64,000 bases of DNA from Hydractinia symbiolongicarpus (Eukaryota; Cnidaria; Hydrozoa; Anthoathecata; Hydractiniidae), in NCBI RefSeq assembly GCF_029227915.1, contig NC_079878.1:34251501-34315500 (forward strand), read 5' to 3'. A model generated the notes under the pieces. The model had not been told where the DNA came from. It searched no databases and saw only the letters and a program-made list of their open reading frames with translations. Positions 11,501-24,572 of the stretch are shown here, one piece after another. How positions within the stretch are numbered: the first letter of the stretch is position 1; each line of letters begins with the position of its first letter. The position numbers were made by a program, and so were the translations under genes.

Positions 11501-14500
11501 GTGATTTCTTGGAGTCCAATTGTCTCCTTTATCACATTTATCAGGTCACAGTCCAAAGTTAGTTCAATTAAGTCCCACAGTCAATCGTTTCACTGTTAAA
11601 AGCGATGCAACCTAGTAATATCAGAAAAATATCGCTAAATACATGTTGGTACGAATACGTGACCCAACCGTTGTAACTCAAAAGACTGACACCGTTAGAA
11701 AGTCAATGAAATGTAGTTTTTGAAACTGTCGCAATTTCTTCAGCGCGCGATAATGGATAGGATTGGTCCCACAGTAAAGAATGATTTATTCATCTAAATA
11801 TTTAAATGAAGGGCTACAACAGCGCCCAGTGTAATTGCTGAGTTCCGGCAATCATGTCAAATTAAGAAGAATGTTATTTCTTGGAGACCAATTGTCTCCT
11901 TTATCACATTTATCAGGTCACAGTCCAAAGTTAGTTCAATTAAGTCCCACAGTCAATCGTTTCACTGTTAAAAGCGATGCAACCTACTAATATCAGAAAA
12001 ATATCGCTAAATACATGTTGGTACGAATATGTGACCCAACTGTTGTAACTGGAACAGACTGACACCGTTAGAAAGTCAAGGAAATGTAGTTTTTTAAGCT
12101 GTCGCTACTTCTTCAGCGCACGATAACGGATAGGATTGGTCCCACAGTAAAAAATGAATTATTAATCCAAGTTTTTATATGAAGCGCTACCACAGCGCCC
12201 AGTGTAACCGCTGAGTTCCAGCAATCATGTCAAAATAAGAAGAATGTTATTTCTTGGAGTCCGATTTTCTCATTTATCACATTTATCAGTTCACAGTACA
12301 AAGTTTGTTCAATTAAGTCCCACACACTGTTAGAAGCGACGCAACCTAGTAATATCAGAAAAATATCGCTTAATACATGTTGGTACGAATATGTGACACA
12401 ACTGTTGTAAGTCAAACGGACTGACACCGTTAGAAAGTCAATGAAATGCAGTTTTTGAAACTGTCGCTATTTCTTCAGCGCCCGATAACGGATAGGATTG
12501 GTCCCACAGTAAAAAATGACTTATTAATCTAAATTTTTAAATGAAGCGCTACCACAGCGCCCAGTGTAATCGCTGAGTTCCGGCAATCATGTCAAATTAA
12601 GAAGAATGTTTTTTGTTGGAGTCCAATTTTCTCATTTATCACATTTATCAGGTCACAGTCCAAAGTTAGTTCAATTAAGTCCCACAGCCAATCGTTTCAC
12701 TGTTAAAAGCGATGCAACCTAGTAATATCAGATAAATATCGCTAAAAACATGTTGGTACGAATACGTGACCCAACCGTTGTAACTCAAAAGACTGACAAT
12801 GTTAGAAAGTCAATGAAATGTAGTTTTTGAAACTGTCGCTATTTCTTCAGCGCGCGATAATGGATAGGATTGGTCCCACAGTAAAGAATGATTTATTCAT
12901 CTAAATTTTTAAATGAAGCGCTACCACAGCGCCCAGTGTAATCGCTGAGTTCCGGCAATCACGTCAAATTAAGAAGAATGAGATTTCTTGGAGTCCAATT
13001 GTCTCATTTATCACATTTATCAGGTCACAGTCCAAAGTTAGTCCAATTAAGTCCCACAGTCAATCGATTCATTGTTAAAAGCGATGCAACCTAGTAATTT
13101 CAGAAAAATATCGCTAACAACATGTTGTTACGAATATGTGACCCAACTGTTGTAACTCAAACGGACGTGCACCGTTAGAATGTCAATGAAATGTAGTTTT
13201 TGAAACTGTTGCTATTTCTTCAACGCGCGATAACTGCTAGGATTAGTCCCACATTAAAAAATGACTTATTTTTCTAAATTTATAAATAAAGAACTATCAC
13301 AGCGCTCAGTGTGATCGCTGAGTTCCGGCAATCATGTCAAATTAAGAAGAATGTTATTTCTTGGAGTCAACTTGTCTCACTTATCACATTTATCAGGTCA
13401 CACTCCAAAATCATTTCAATTTAGCCCCACAGTCAATCGTTTCATTGTTAAAAGCAATGCAACCTAGTAATATCAAAAAATATCGCTAAATACATGTTGG
13501 TACGGGTATGTGACCCAACCGTTGTAACTCAAACGGTCTGACACCGTTAGAAAGTCAATGAAATGCAGTTTTTGAAACTGTCGTTATTTCTTCAGCGCGC
13601 GATAAGGGCTAGGATTGGTCCCACAGTAAAAAATGACTTATTAATCTAAGTTTTTAAATGAAGGGCTACCACAGCGCCTAGTGTAATTGCTGAGTTCCGG
13701 CAATCATGTCAAATTAAGAAGAATGTTTTTTGTTGGAGTCCAATTTTCTCATTTATCACATTTATAAGGTCACAGTCAAAAGTTAGTTCAATTAAGTCCC
13801 ACAGCCCATCGCTTCATTGTTAAAAGAGATGCAACCTAGTAATATCAAAAAATATCGCTAAATACATGTTGGTACGGGTATGTGACCCAACCGTTGTAAC
13901 TCAAACGGACTGACACCGTTAGAAAGTCAATGAAATGCAGTTTTTGAAACTGTCGCTATTTCTTCAGCGCGCGATAAGTGCTAGGATTGGTCCCACAGTA
14001 AAAAATGACTTATTAATCTAAGTTTTTAAATGAAGCGCTACCACAGCGCCCAGTGTAATTGCTGAGTTCCGGCAATCATGTCAAATTAAGAAGAATGTTA
14101 TTTCTTGGAGTCTAATTGTCTCCTTTATCACATTTATCAGGTCACAGTCCAAAGTTAGTTCAATTAAGTCCCATAGTCAATCGTTTCACTGTTAAAAGCG
14201 ATGCAACCTTGTAATATCAGAAAAATATCGCTAAATACATGTTGGTACGAATACGTGACCCAACCGTTGTAACTCAAAAGACTGACACCGTTAGAAAGTC
14301 AATGAAATGTAGTTTTTGAAACTGTCGCCATTTCTTCAGCGCGCGATAATGGATAGGATTGGTCCCACAGTAAAGAATGATTTATTCATCTAAATATTTA
14401 AATGAAGGGCTACAACAGCGCCCAGTGTAATCGCTGAGTTCCGGCAATCACGTCAAATTAAGAAGAATGTTATTTCTTGGAGTCCAATTGTCTCCTTTAT

Positions 14501-15623
14501 CACATTTATCAGGTCACAGTCCAAAGTTAGTTCAATTAAGTCCCACAGTCAATTGTTTCATTGTTAAAAGCGATGCAACCTAGTGATATCAGATAAATAT
14601 CGCTAAATACATGTTGGTACGAATACGTGACGCAACCGTTGTAACTCAAACGGACTGACACCGTAACAAAGTCAATGAAATGTAGTTTTTTAAACTGTCG
14701 CTATTTCTTCAGCGCGCGATAACGGCTAGGATTAGTCCCACAGTAAAAACTGACTTATTAATCTAAATTTTTAAATGAAGGGCTACCACAGCGCCCAGTG
14801 TAATCGCTGAGTTCCGGCAATCATGTCAAAATAAGAAGAATGTTATTTCTTGGAGTCCGATTTTCTCATTTATCACATTTATCAGGTCACAGTACAAAGT
14901 TTGTTCAATTAAGTCCCACAGTCAATCGTTTCACTGTTAAAAGCGACGCAACCTAGTAATATCAGAAAAATATCGCTTAATACATGTTGGTACGAATATG
15001 TGACACAACTGTTGTAACTCAAACGGACTGACACCGTTAGAAAGTCAATGAAATGCAGTTTTTGAAACTGTCGCTGTTTCTTCAGCGCCCGATAACGGAT
15101 AGGATTGGTCCCACAGTAAAAAATGACTTATTAATCTAAATTTTTAAATGAAGCGCTACCACAGCGCCCAGTGTAATCGCTGAGTTCCGGCAATCATGTC
15201 AAATTAAGAAGAATGGTTTTTGTTGGAGTCCAATTTTCTCATTTATCACATTTATCAGGTCACAGTCCAAAGTTAGTTCAATTAAGTCCCACAGCCAATC
15301 GTTTCACTGTTAAAAGCGATGCAACCTAGTAATATCAGATAAATATCGCTAAAAACATGTTGGTACGAATACGTGACCCAACCGTTGTAACTCAAAAGAC
15401 TGACACCGTTAGAAAGTCAATGAAATGTAGTTTTTGAAACTGTCGGTATTTCTTCAGCGCGCGATAATGGATAGGATTGGTCCCACAGTAAAGAATGATT
15501 TATTCATCTAAATTTTTAAATGAAGCGCTACCACAGCGCCCAGTGTAACCGCTGAGTTCCGGCAGTCATGTCAAATTAAGAAGAATGTTATTTCTTCTAG
15601 TCCTATTTTCTCATTTATCACAT
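8557..15623 (+). repeat. Long higher-order repeat, copy 2 (19 monomers)
   Basis: Monomer starts verified include 8557, 8930, 9302, 9675, 10048, 10420, 10793, 11166, 11538, 11910, 12283, 12645, 13017, 14134, 14506, 14879 and 15252. It aligns to copy 1 at offset about 8556 up to about 10.8 kb. From 11910 the offset is 9672, because copy 2 holds three extra monomers (10793, 11166, 11538). After 14134 the offset returns to about 8557, because copy 1 has the duplicated trimer at 3345-5576. It ends earlier than copy 1: the next distinctive first monomer appears after 7067 bp. Confidence 0.88.
10793..11909 (+). repeat. Three extra monomers specific to HOR copy 2
   Basis: The monomer at 10793 starts like the one at 11910 (both CCTACTAATATC and GGAACAGACTG) but changes in its middle to another subtype (TGCAGTTTTTG, GCGCCCG). 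The next two (11166, 11538) resemble the copy-1 monomers at 2973 and 1493. The segment is a 1117-bp in-phase insertion relative to copy 1, with a chimeric monomer at its edge, as expected from unequal exchange. Confidence 0.75.
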
Positions 15624-18600
15624 TTATCAGGTCACAGTACAAAGTTTGTTCAATGAAGTCCCACAGACAATCGTTTCACTGTTAAAAGCGACGCAACCTA
15701 GTAATATGAGAAATATATCGCTAAATACATGTTGGTACGAATACGTGACCCAACTGTTGTAACTCAAACGGACTGACACCGTAACAAAGTCAATGAAATG
15801 TAGTTTTTGAAACTATGGCTATTTCTTCAGCTCGCAATAACAGAGAGGATTCGTCCCACATTAAAAAATGACTTATTAATCTAAATTTTTAAATGAAGTG
15901 CTACCACAGCGCCCAGTGTAATCGCTGAGTTTCCGCAATCATGTCAAATTAAGAGGAATGTTGTTTCTTGGAGTCCAATTGTCTCCTTTACCACATTTAT
16001 CAGGTCACAGTCGAAAGTTAGTTCAGTTAAGTCCCACAGTCAATCGCTTCATTGATAAAAGCGATGCAACCTAGTAATATAAAAAAATATCGCTAAATAC
16101 ATGTTGGTACGGGTATGTGACCCAACCGCTGTAACTCAAACGGACTGACACCGTTAGAAAGTCAATGAAATGCAGTTTTTGAAACTGTCGCTATTTCTTC
16201 AGCGCGCGATAAGGGCTAGGATTGGTCCCACAGTAAAAAATGACTTATTAATCTAAGTTTTTAAATGAAGCGCTACCACAGCGCCCAGTAAAATTGCTGA
16301 GTTCCGGCAATCATGTCAAATTAAGAAGAATGTTATTTCTTGGAGTCCAATTGTCTCCTTTATCACATTTATCAGGTCACAGTCCAAAGTTTGTTCAATT
16401 AAGTCCTACAGTCAATCGTTTCACTGTTAAAGGCGATGCAACCTAGTAATATCAGAAAAATATCGCTAAATACATGTTGGTACGAATATGTGACCCAACT
16501 GTTGTAACTGGAACGGACTGACACCGTTAGAAAGTCAATGAAATGTAGTTTTTTAAACTGTCGCTACTTCTTCAGCGCCCGATAACGGATAGGATTGGTC
16601 CCACAGTAAAAAATGAATTATTAATCCAAGTTTTTAAATGAAGCGCTATCACAGCGCCCAGTGTAACCGCTGAGTTCCGGCAATCATGTCAAATTAAGAA
16701 GAATGTTATTTCTTGGAGTCCAATTTTCTCATTTATCACATTTATTAGGTCACAGTACAAAGCTTGTTCAATTAAGTCCCACAGTCAATCATTTCACTGT
16801 TAAAAGCGACGCAACCTAGTAATATCAGAAAAATATCGCTTAATACATGTTGGTACGAATATGTGACACAACTGTTGTAACTCAAACGGACAGACACCGT
16901 TAGAAAGTCAATGAAATGCGGTTTTTGAAACTGTCGCTATTTCTTCAGCGCGCGATAAGTGCTAGGGTTGGTCCCACAGTAAAAAATGACTTATTAATCT
17001 AAGTTTTTAAATGAAGCGCTACCACAGCGCCTAGTGTAATTGCTAAGTTCCGGCAATCATGTCAAATTAAGAAGAATGTTTTTTGTTGGAGTCCAATTTT
17101 CTCATTTATCACATTTATCAGGTCACAGTCCAAAGTTAGTTCAATTAAATCCCACAGGCAATCGCTTCATTGTTAAAAGAGATGCAACCTAGTAATATCA
17201 AAAAATATCGCTAAATACATGTTGGTACGGGTATGTGACCCAACCGTCGTAACTCAAACGGACTGACACCTTTAGAAAGTCAATGAAATGCATTTTTTGA
17301 AACTGTCGCTATTTCTTCAGCGCGCGATAAGGGCTAGGATTGGTCCCACAGTAAAAAATGACTTATTAATCTAAGTTTTTAAATGAAGCGCTACCACAGC
17401 GCCCAGTGTAATTGCTGAGTTCCGGCAATCATGTCAAATTAAGAAGAATGTTATTTCTTGGAGTCTAATTGTCTCCTTTATCACATTTATCAGGTCACAG
17501 TCCAAAGTTAGTTCAATTAAGTCCCACAGTCAATCGTTTCACTGTTAAAAGCGATGCAACCTACTAATATCAGAAAAATATCGCTAAATACATGTTGGTA
17601 CGAATATGTGACCCAACTGTTGTAACTGGAACAGACTGACACCGTTAGAAAGTCAATGAAATGTAGTTTTTTAAGCTGTCGCTACTTCTTCAGCGCACGA
17701 TAACGGATAGGATTGGTCCCACAGTAAAAAATGAATTATTAATCCAAGTTTTTATATGAAGCGCTACCACAGCGCCCAGTGTAACCGCTGAGTTCCGGCA
17801 ATCATGTCAAAATAAGAAGAATGTTATTTCTTGGCGTCCAATTTTCTCATTTATCACATTTATTAGGTCACAGTACAAAGCTTGTTCAATTAAGTCCCAC
17901 AGTCAATCATTTCACTGTTAAAAGCGACGCAACCTAGTAATATCAGAAAAATATCGCTTAATACATGTTGGTACGAATATGTGACACAACTGTTGTAACT
18001 CAAACGGACAGACACCGTTAGAAAGTCAATGAAATGCGGTTTTTGAAACTGTCGCTATTTCTTCAGTGCGCGATAAGTGCTAGGGTTGGTCCCACAGTAA
18101 AAAATGACTTATTAATCTAAGTTTTTAAATGAAGCGCTACCACAGCGCCTAGTGTAATTGCTAAGTTCCGGCAATCATGTCAAATTAAGAAGAATGTTAT
18201 TTCTTGGAGTCCAATTGTCTCCTTTATCACATTTATCAGGTCACAGTCCAAAGTTAGTTCAATTAAGTCCCACAGGCAATCGCTTCATTGTTAAAAGCGA
18301 TGCAACCAAGTAATTTCAGAAAAATATCGCTAAATACATGTTGGTACGAATATGTGACCCAACCGTTGTAACTCAAACGGACGTGCACCGTTAGAATGTC
18401 AATGAAATGTAGTTTTTGAAACTGTCGCTATTTCTTCAACGCGCGATAACTGCTAGGATTTGTCCCACAGTAAAAAATGACTTATTTTTCTAAGTTTTTA
18501 AATGAAGCGCTACCACAGCGCCCAGTGTAATTGCTGAGTTCCGGCAATCATGTCAAATTAAGAAGAATGTTATTTCTTGGAGTCCAATTGTCTCCTTTAT

Positions 18601-19357
18601 CACATTTATCAGGTCACAGTCCAATGTTAGTTCAATTAAGTCCCACAGTCAATCGTTTCACTGTTAAAAGCGATGCAACCTACTAATATCAGAAAAATAT
18701 CGCTAAATACAAATACATGTTGGTACGAATATGTGACCCAACTGTTGTAACTGGAACAGACTGACACCGTTAGAAAGTCAATGAAATGTAGTTTTTTAGG
18801 CTGTCGCTACTTCTTCAGCGCACGATAACGGATAGGATTGGTCCCACAGTAAAAAATGAATTATTAATCCAAGTTTTTATATGAAGCGCTACCACAGCGC
18901 CCAGTGTAACCGCTGAGTTCCGGCAATCATGTCAAAATAAAAAGAATGTTATTTCTTGGAGTCCAATTTTCTCATTTATCACATTTATTAGGTCACAGTA
19001 CAAAGCTTGTTCAATTAAGTCCCACAGTCAATCATTTCACTGTTAAAAGCGACTCAACCTAGTAATATCAGAAAAATATCGCTTAATACATGTTGGTACG
19101 AATATGTGACACAACTGTTGTAACTCAAACGGACAGACACCGTTAGAAAGTCAATGAAATGCGGTTTTTGAAACTGTCGCTATTTCTTCAGCGCGCGATA
19201 ATGGATAGGATTGGTCCCACAGTAAAGAATGATTTATTCATCTAAATTTTTAAATGAAGCGCTACCACAGCGCCCAGTGTAATCGCTGAGTTCCGGCAAT
19301 CACGTCAAATTAAGAAGAATGTGATTTCTTGGAGTCCAATTGTCTCATTTATCACAT
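15624..19357 (+). repeat. Long higher-order repeat, copy 3, 5' part (10 monomers)
   Basis: The third instance of the distinctive first monomer (CAGACAATCG, CTCGCAATAACAGAGAGG) starts at 15624 and is followed at 15997, 16369 and 16742 by the same order of subtypes as in copies 1 and 2 (16742 matches 9675 at 7067 bp). Downstream the order is rearranged. The CTACTAATATC/GGAACAGACTG subtype appears twice (near 17560 and 18680), each time followed by the TTATTAGG/AAAGCTTG subtype. The monomer near 18250 is a hybrid of two subtypes. Confidence 0.85.
18705..18716 (+). repeat. Six-base micro-duplication AAATAC
   Basis: The usual CGCTAAATACATGTTGG reads CGCTAAATACAAATACATG here, an exact tandem doubling of AAATAC immediately upstream of the conserved ACATGT box. 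I saw it in no other monomer. It is a private mutation that has not spread by amplification. Confidence 0.85.
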
Positions 19358-20846
19358 TTATCAGGTCACAGTTCAAAGTTAGTCCAATTAAGTCCCACAG
19401 TCAATCGTTTCATTGTTAAAAGCGATGCAACCTAGTAATTTCAGAAAAATATCGCTAAATACATGTTGTTACGAATATGTGACCCAACTGTTGTAACTCA
19501 AACGGACGTGCACCGTTAGAATGTCAATGAAATGTAGTTTTTGAAACTGTCGCTATTTCTTCAACGCGCGATAACTGCTAGGATTAGTCCCACATTAAAA
19601 AATGACTTATTTTTCTAAATTTATAAATAAAGAACTATCACAGCGCTCAGTGTGATCGCTGAGTTCTGGCAATCATGTCAAATTAAGAAGAATGTTCTTT
19701 CTTGGAGTCAACTTGTCTCACTTATCACATTTATCAGGTCACACTCCAAAATCATTTCAATTTAGCCCCACAGTCTATCGTTTCATTGTTAAAAGCAATG
19801 CAACCTAGTAATATCAAAAAATATCGCTAAATACATGTTGGTACGGGTATGTGACCCAACCGTTGTAACTCAAACGGACTGACACCGTTAGAAAGTCAAT
19901 GAAATGCAGTTTTTGAAACTGTCGCTATTTCTTCAGCGCGCGATAAGGGCTAGGATTGGTCCCACAGTAAAAAATGACTTATTAATCTAAGTTTTTAAAT
20001 GAAGCGCTACCACAGCGCCTAGTGTAATTGCTGAGTTCCGGCAATCATGTCAAATTAAGAAGAATGTTTTTTGTTGGAGTCCAATTTTCTCATTTATCAC
20101 ATTTATCAGGTCACAGTCCAAAGTTAGTTCAATTAAGTCCCACAGCCCATCGCTTCATTGTTAAAAGAGATGCAACCTAGTAATATCAAAAAATATCACT
20201 AAATACATGTTGGTACGGGTATGTGACCCAACCGTTGTAACTCAAACGGACTGACACCGTTAGAAAGTCAATGAAATGCAGTTTTTGAAACTGTCGCTAT
20301 TTCTTCAGCGCGCGATAAGTGCTAGGATTGGTCCCACAGTAAAAAATGACTTATTAATCTAAGTTTTTAAATGAAGCGCTACCACAGCGCCCAGTGTAAT
20401 TGCTGAGTTCCGGCAATCATGTCAAATTAAGAAGAATGTTATTTCTTGGAGTCTAATTGTCTCCTTTATCACATTTATCAGGTCACAGTCCAAAGTTAGT
20501 TCAATTAAGTCCCATAGTCAATCGTTTCACTGTTAAAAGCGATGCAACCTTGTAACATCAGAAAAATATCGCTAAATACATGTTGGTACGAATACGTGAC
20601 CCAACCGTTGTAACTCAAAAGACTGACACCGTTAGAAAGTCAATGAAATGTAGTTTTTGAAACTGTCGCCATTTCTTCAGCGCGCGATAATGGATAGGAT
20701 TGGTCCCACAGTAAAGAATGATTTATTCATCTAAATATTTAAATGAAGGGCTACAACAGCGCCCAGTGTAATCGCTGAGTTCCGGCAATCACGTCAAATT
20801 AAGAAGAATGTGATTTCTTGGAGTCCAATTGTCTCATTTATCACAT

Positions 20847-21964
20847 TTATCAGGTCACAGTCCAAAGTTAGTTCAATTAAGTCCCACAGTCAATCGTTTC
20901 ACTGTTAAAAGCGATGCAACCTAGTAATATCAGAAAAATATCGCTAAATACATGTTGGTACAAATATGTGACCCAACTGTTGTAACTGGAACAGACTGAC
21001 ACCGTTAGAAAGTCAATGAAATGTAGTTTTTTAAACTGTCGCTAGTTCTTCAGCGCCCGATAACGGATAGGATTGGTCCCACAGTAAAAAATGAATTATT
21101 AATCCAAGTTTTTATATGAAGCGCTACCACAGCGCCCAGTGTAACCGCTGAGTTCCGGCAATCATGTCAAAATAAGAAGAATGTTATTTCTTGGAGTCCG
21201 ATTTTCTCATTTATCACATTTATCAGGTCACAGTACAAAGTTTGTTCAATTAAGTCCCACAGTCAATCGTTTCACTGTTAAAAGCGACGCAACCTAGTAA
21301 TATCAGAAAAATATCGCTTAATACATGTTGGTACGAATATGTGACACAACTGTTGTAACTCAAACGGACTGACACCATTAGAAAGTCAATGAAATGCAGT
21401 TTTTGAAACTGTCGCTATTTCTTCAGGGCCCGATAACGGATAGGATTGGTCCCACAGTAAAAAATGACTTATTAATCTAAATTTTTAAATGAAGCGCTAC
21501 CACAGCGCCCAGTGTAATCGCTGAGTTCCGGCAATCATGTCAAATTAAGAAGAATGTTTTTTGTTGGAGTCCAATTTTCTCATTTATCACATTTATCAGG
21601 TCACAGTCCAAAGTTAGTTCAATTAAGTCCCACAGCCAATCGTTTCACTGTTAAAAGCGATGCAACCTAGTAATATCAGATAAATATCGCTAAAAACATG
21701 TTGGTACGAATACGTGACCCAACCGTTGTAACTCAAAAGACTGACACCGTTAGAAAGTCAATGAAATGTAGTTTTTGAAACTGTCGCTATTTCTTCAGCG
21801 CGCGATAATGGATAGGATTGGTCCCACAGTAAAGAATGATTTATTCATCTAAATATTTAAATGAAGGGCTACAACAGCGCCCAGTGTAATCGCTGAGTTC
21901 CGGCAATCACGTCAAATTAAGAAGAATGTGATTTCTTGGAGTCCAATTGTCTCATTTATCACAT
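20847..21964 (+). repeat. 3-monomer module, copy A
   Basis: 1118 bp. Matches 21965-23082 essentially without change until its last third, where ATATTTAAATGAAGGGCTACAAC replaces ATTTTTAAATGAAGCGCTACCAC. The switch shows that the two copies have different 3' neighbours by descent. Confidence 0.88.
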
Positions 21965-23082
21965 TTATCAGGTCACAGTCCAAAGTTAGTTCAATTAAGT
22001 CCCACAGTCAATCGTTTCACTGTTAAAAGCGATGCAACCTAGTAATATCAGAAAAATATCGCTAAATACATGTTGGTACAAATATGTGACCCAACTGTTG
22101 TAACTGGAACAGACTGACACCGTTAGAAAGTCAATGAAATGTAGTTTTTTAAACTGTCGCTAGTTCTTCAGCGCCCGATAACGGATAGGATTGGTCCCAC
22201 AGTAAAAAATGAATTATTAATCCAAGTTTTTATATGAAGCGCTACCACAGCGCCCAGTGTAACCGCTGAGTTCCGGCAATCATGTCAAAATAAGAAGAAT
22301 GTTATTTCTTGGAGTCCGATTTTCTCATTTATCACATTTATCAGGTCACAGTACAAAGTTTGTTCAATTAAGTCCCACAGTCAATCGTTTCACTGTTAAA
22401 AGCGACGCAACCTAGTAATATCAGAAAAATATCGCTTAATACATGTTGGTACGAATATGTGACACAACTGTTGTAACTCAAACGGACTGACACCATTAGA
22501 AAGTCAATGAAATGCAGTTTTTGAAACTGTCGCTATTTCTTCAGGGCCCGATAACGGATAGGATTGGTCCCACAGTAAAAAATGACTTATTAATCTAAAT
22601 TTTTAAATGAAGCGCTACCACAGCGCCCAGTGTAATCGCTGAGTTCCGGCAATCATGTCAAATTAAGAAGAATGTTTTTTGTTGGAGTCCAATTTTCTCA
22701 TTTATCACATTTATCAGGTCACAGTCCAAAGTTAGTTCAATTAAGTCCCACAGCCAATCGTTTCACTGTTAAAAGCGATGCAACCTAGTAATATCAGATA
22801 AATATCGCTAAAAACATGTTGGTACGAATACGTGACCCAACCGTTGTAACTCAAAAGACTGACACCGTTAGAAAGTCAATGAAATGTAGTTTTTGAAACT
22901 GTCGCTATTTCTTCAGCGCGCGATAATGGATAGGATTGGTCCCACAGTAAAGAATGATTTATTCATCTAAATTTTTAAATGAAGCGCTACCACAGCGCCC
23001 AGTGTAATCGCTGAGTTCCGGCAATCACGTCAAATTAAGAAGAATGTTATTTCTTGGAGTCCAATTGTCTCATTTATCACAT
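21965..23082 (+). repeat. 3-monomer module, copy B
   Basis: Direct tandem copy of 20847-21964 at an offset of 1118 bp. It also matches 24573-25690 at an offset of 2608 bp, including the last monomer, so copies B and C share a common 3' end while A does not. Confidence 0.88.
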
Positions 23083-24572
23083 TTATCAGGTCACAGTCCA
23101 AAGTTAGTCCAATTAAGTCCCACAGTCAATCGTTTCATTGTTAAAAGCGATGCAACCTAGAAATTTCAGAAAAATATCGCTAAATACATGTTGGTACGAA
23201 TATGTGACCCAACCATTGTAATTCAAACGGACGTGCACCGTTAGAATGTCAATGAAATGTAGTTTTTGAAATTGTCGCTATTTCTTCAACGCGCGATAAC
23301 TGCTAGGATTAGTCCCACATTAAAAAATGACTTATTTTTCTAAATTTATAAATAAAGAACTATCACAGCGCTCAGTGTGATCGCTGAGTTCTGGCAATCA
23401 TGTCAAATTAAGAAAAATGTTCTTTCTTGGAGTCAACTTGTCTCACTTATCACATTTATCAGGTCACACTCCAAAATCATTTCAATTTAGCCCCACAGTC
23501 AATCGTTTCATTGTTAAAAGCAATGCAACCTAGTAATATCAAAAAATATCGCTAAATACATGTTGGTACGGGTATGTGACCCAACCGTTGTAACTCAAAC
23601 GGACTGACACCGTTAGAAAGTCAATGAAATGCAGTTTTTGAAACTGTCGCTATTTCTTCAGCGCGCGATAAGGGCTAGGATTGGTCCCACAGTAAAAAAT
23701 GACTTATTAATCTAAGTTTTTAAATGAAGCGCTACCACAGCGCCTAGTGTAATTGCTGAGTTCCGGCAATCATGTCAAATTAAGAAGAATGTTTTTTGTT
23801 GGAGTCCAATTTTCTCATTTATCACATTTATCAGGTCACAGTCCAAAGTTAGTTCAATTAAGTCCCACAGCCCATCGCTTCATTGTTAAAAGAGATGCAA
23901 CCTAGTAATATCAAAAAATATCACTAAATACATGTTGGTACGGGTATGTGACCCAACCGTTGTAACTCAAACGGACTGACACCGTTAGAAAGTCAATGAA
24001 ATGCAGTTTTTGAAACTGTCGCTATTTCTTCAGCGCGCGATAAGTGCTAGGATTGGTCCCACAGTAAAAAAATGACTTATTAATCTAAGTTTTTAAATGA
24101 AGCGCTACCACAGCGCCCAGTGTAATTGCTGAGTTCCGGCAATCATGTCAAATTAAGAAGAATGTTATTTCTTGGAGTCTAATTGTCTCCTTTATCACAT
24201 TTATCAGGTCACAGTCCAAAGTTAGTTCAATTAAGTCCCATAGTCAATCGTTTCACTGTTAAAAGCGATGCAACCTTGTAACATCAGAAAAATATCGCTA
24301 AATACATGTTGGTACGAATACGTGACCCAACCGTTGTAACTCAAAAGACTGACACCGTTAGAAAGTCAATGAAATGTAGTTTTTGAAACTGTCGCCATTT
24401 CTTCAGCGCGCGATAATGGATAGGATTGGTCCCACAGTAAAGAATGATTTATTCATCTAAATATTTAAATGAAGGGCTACAACAGCGCCCAGTGTAATCG
24501 CTGAGTTCCGGCAATCACGTCAAATTAAGAAGAATGTGATTTCTTGGAGTCCAACTGTCTCATTTATCACAT

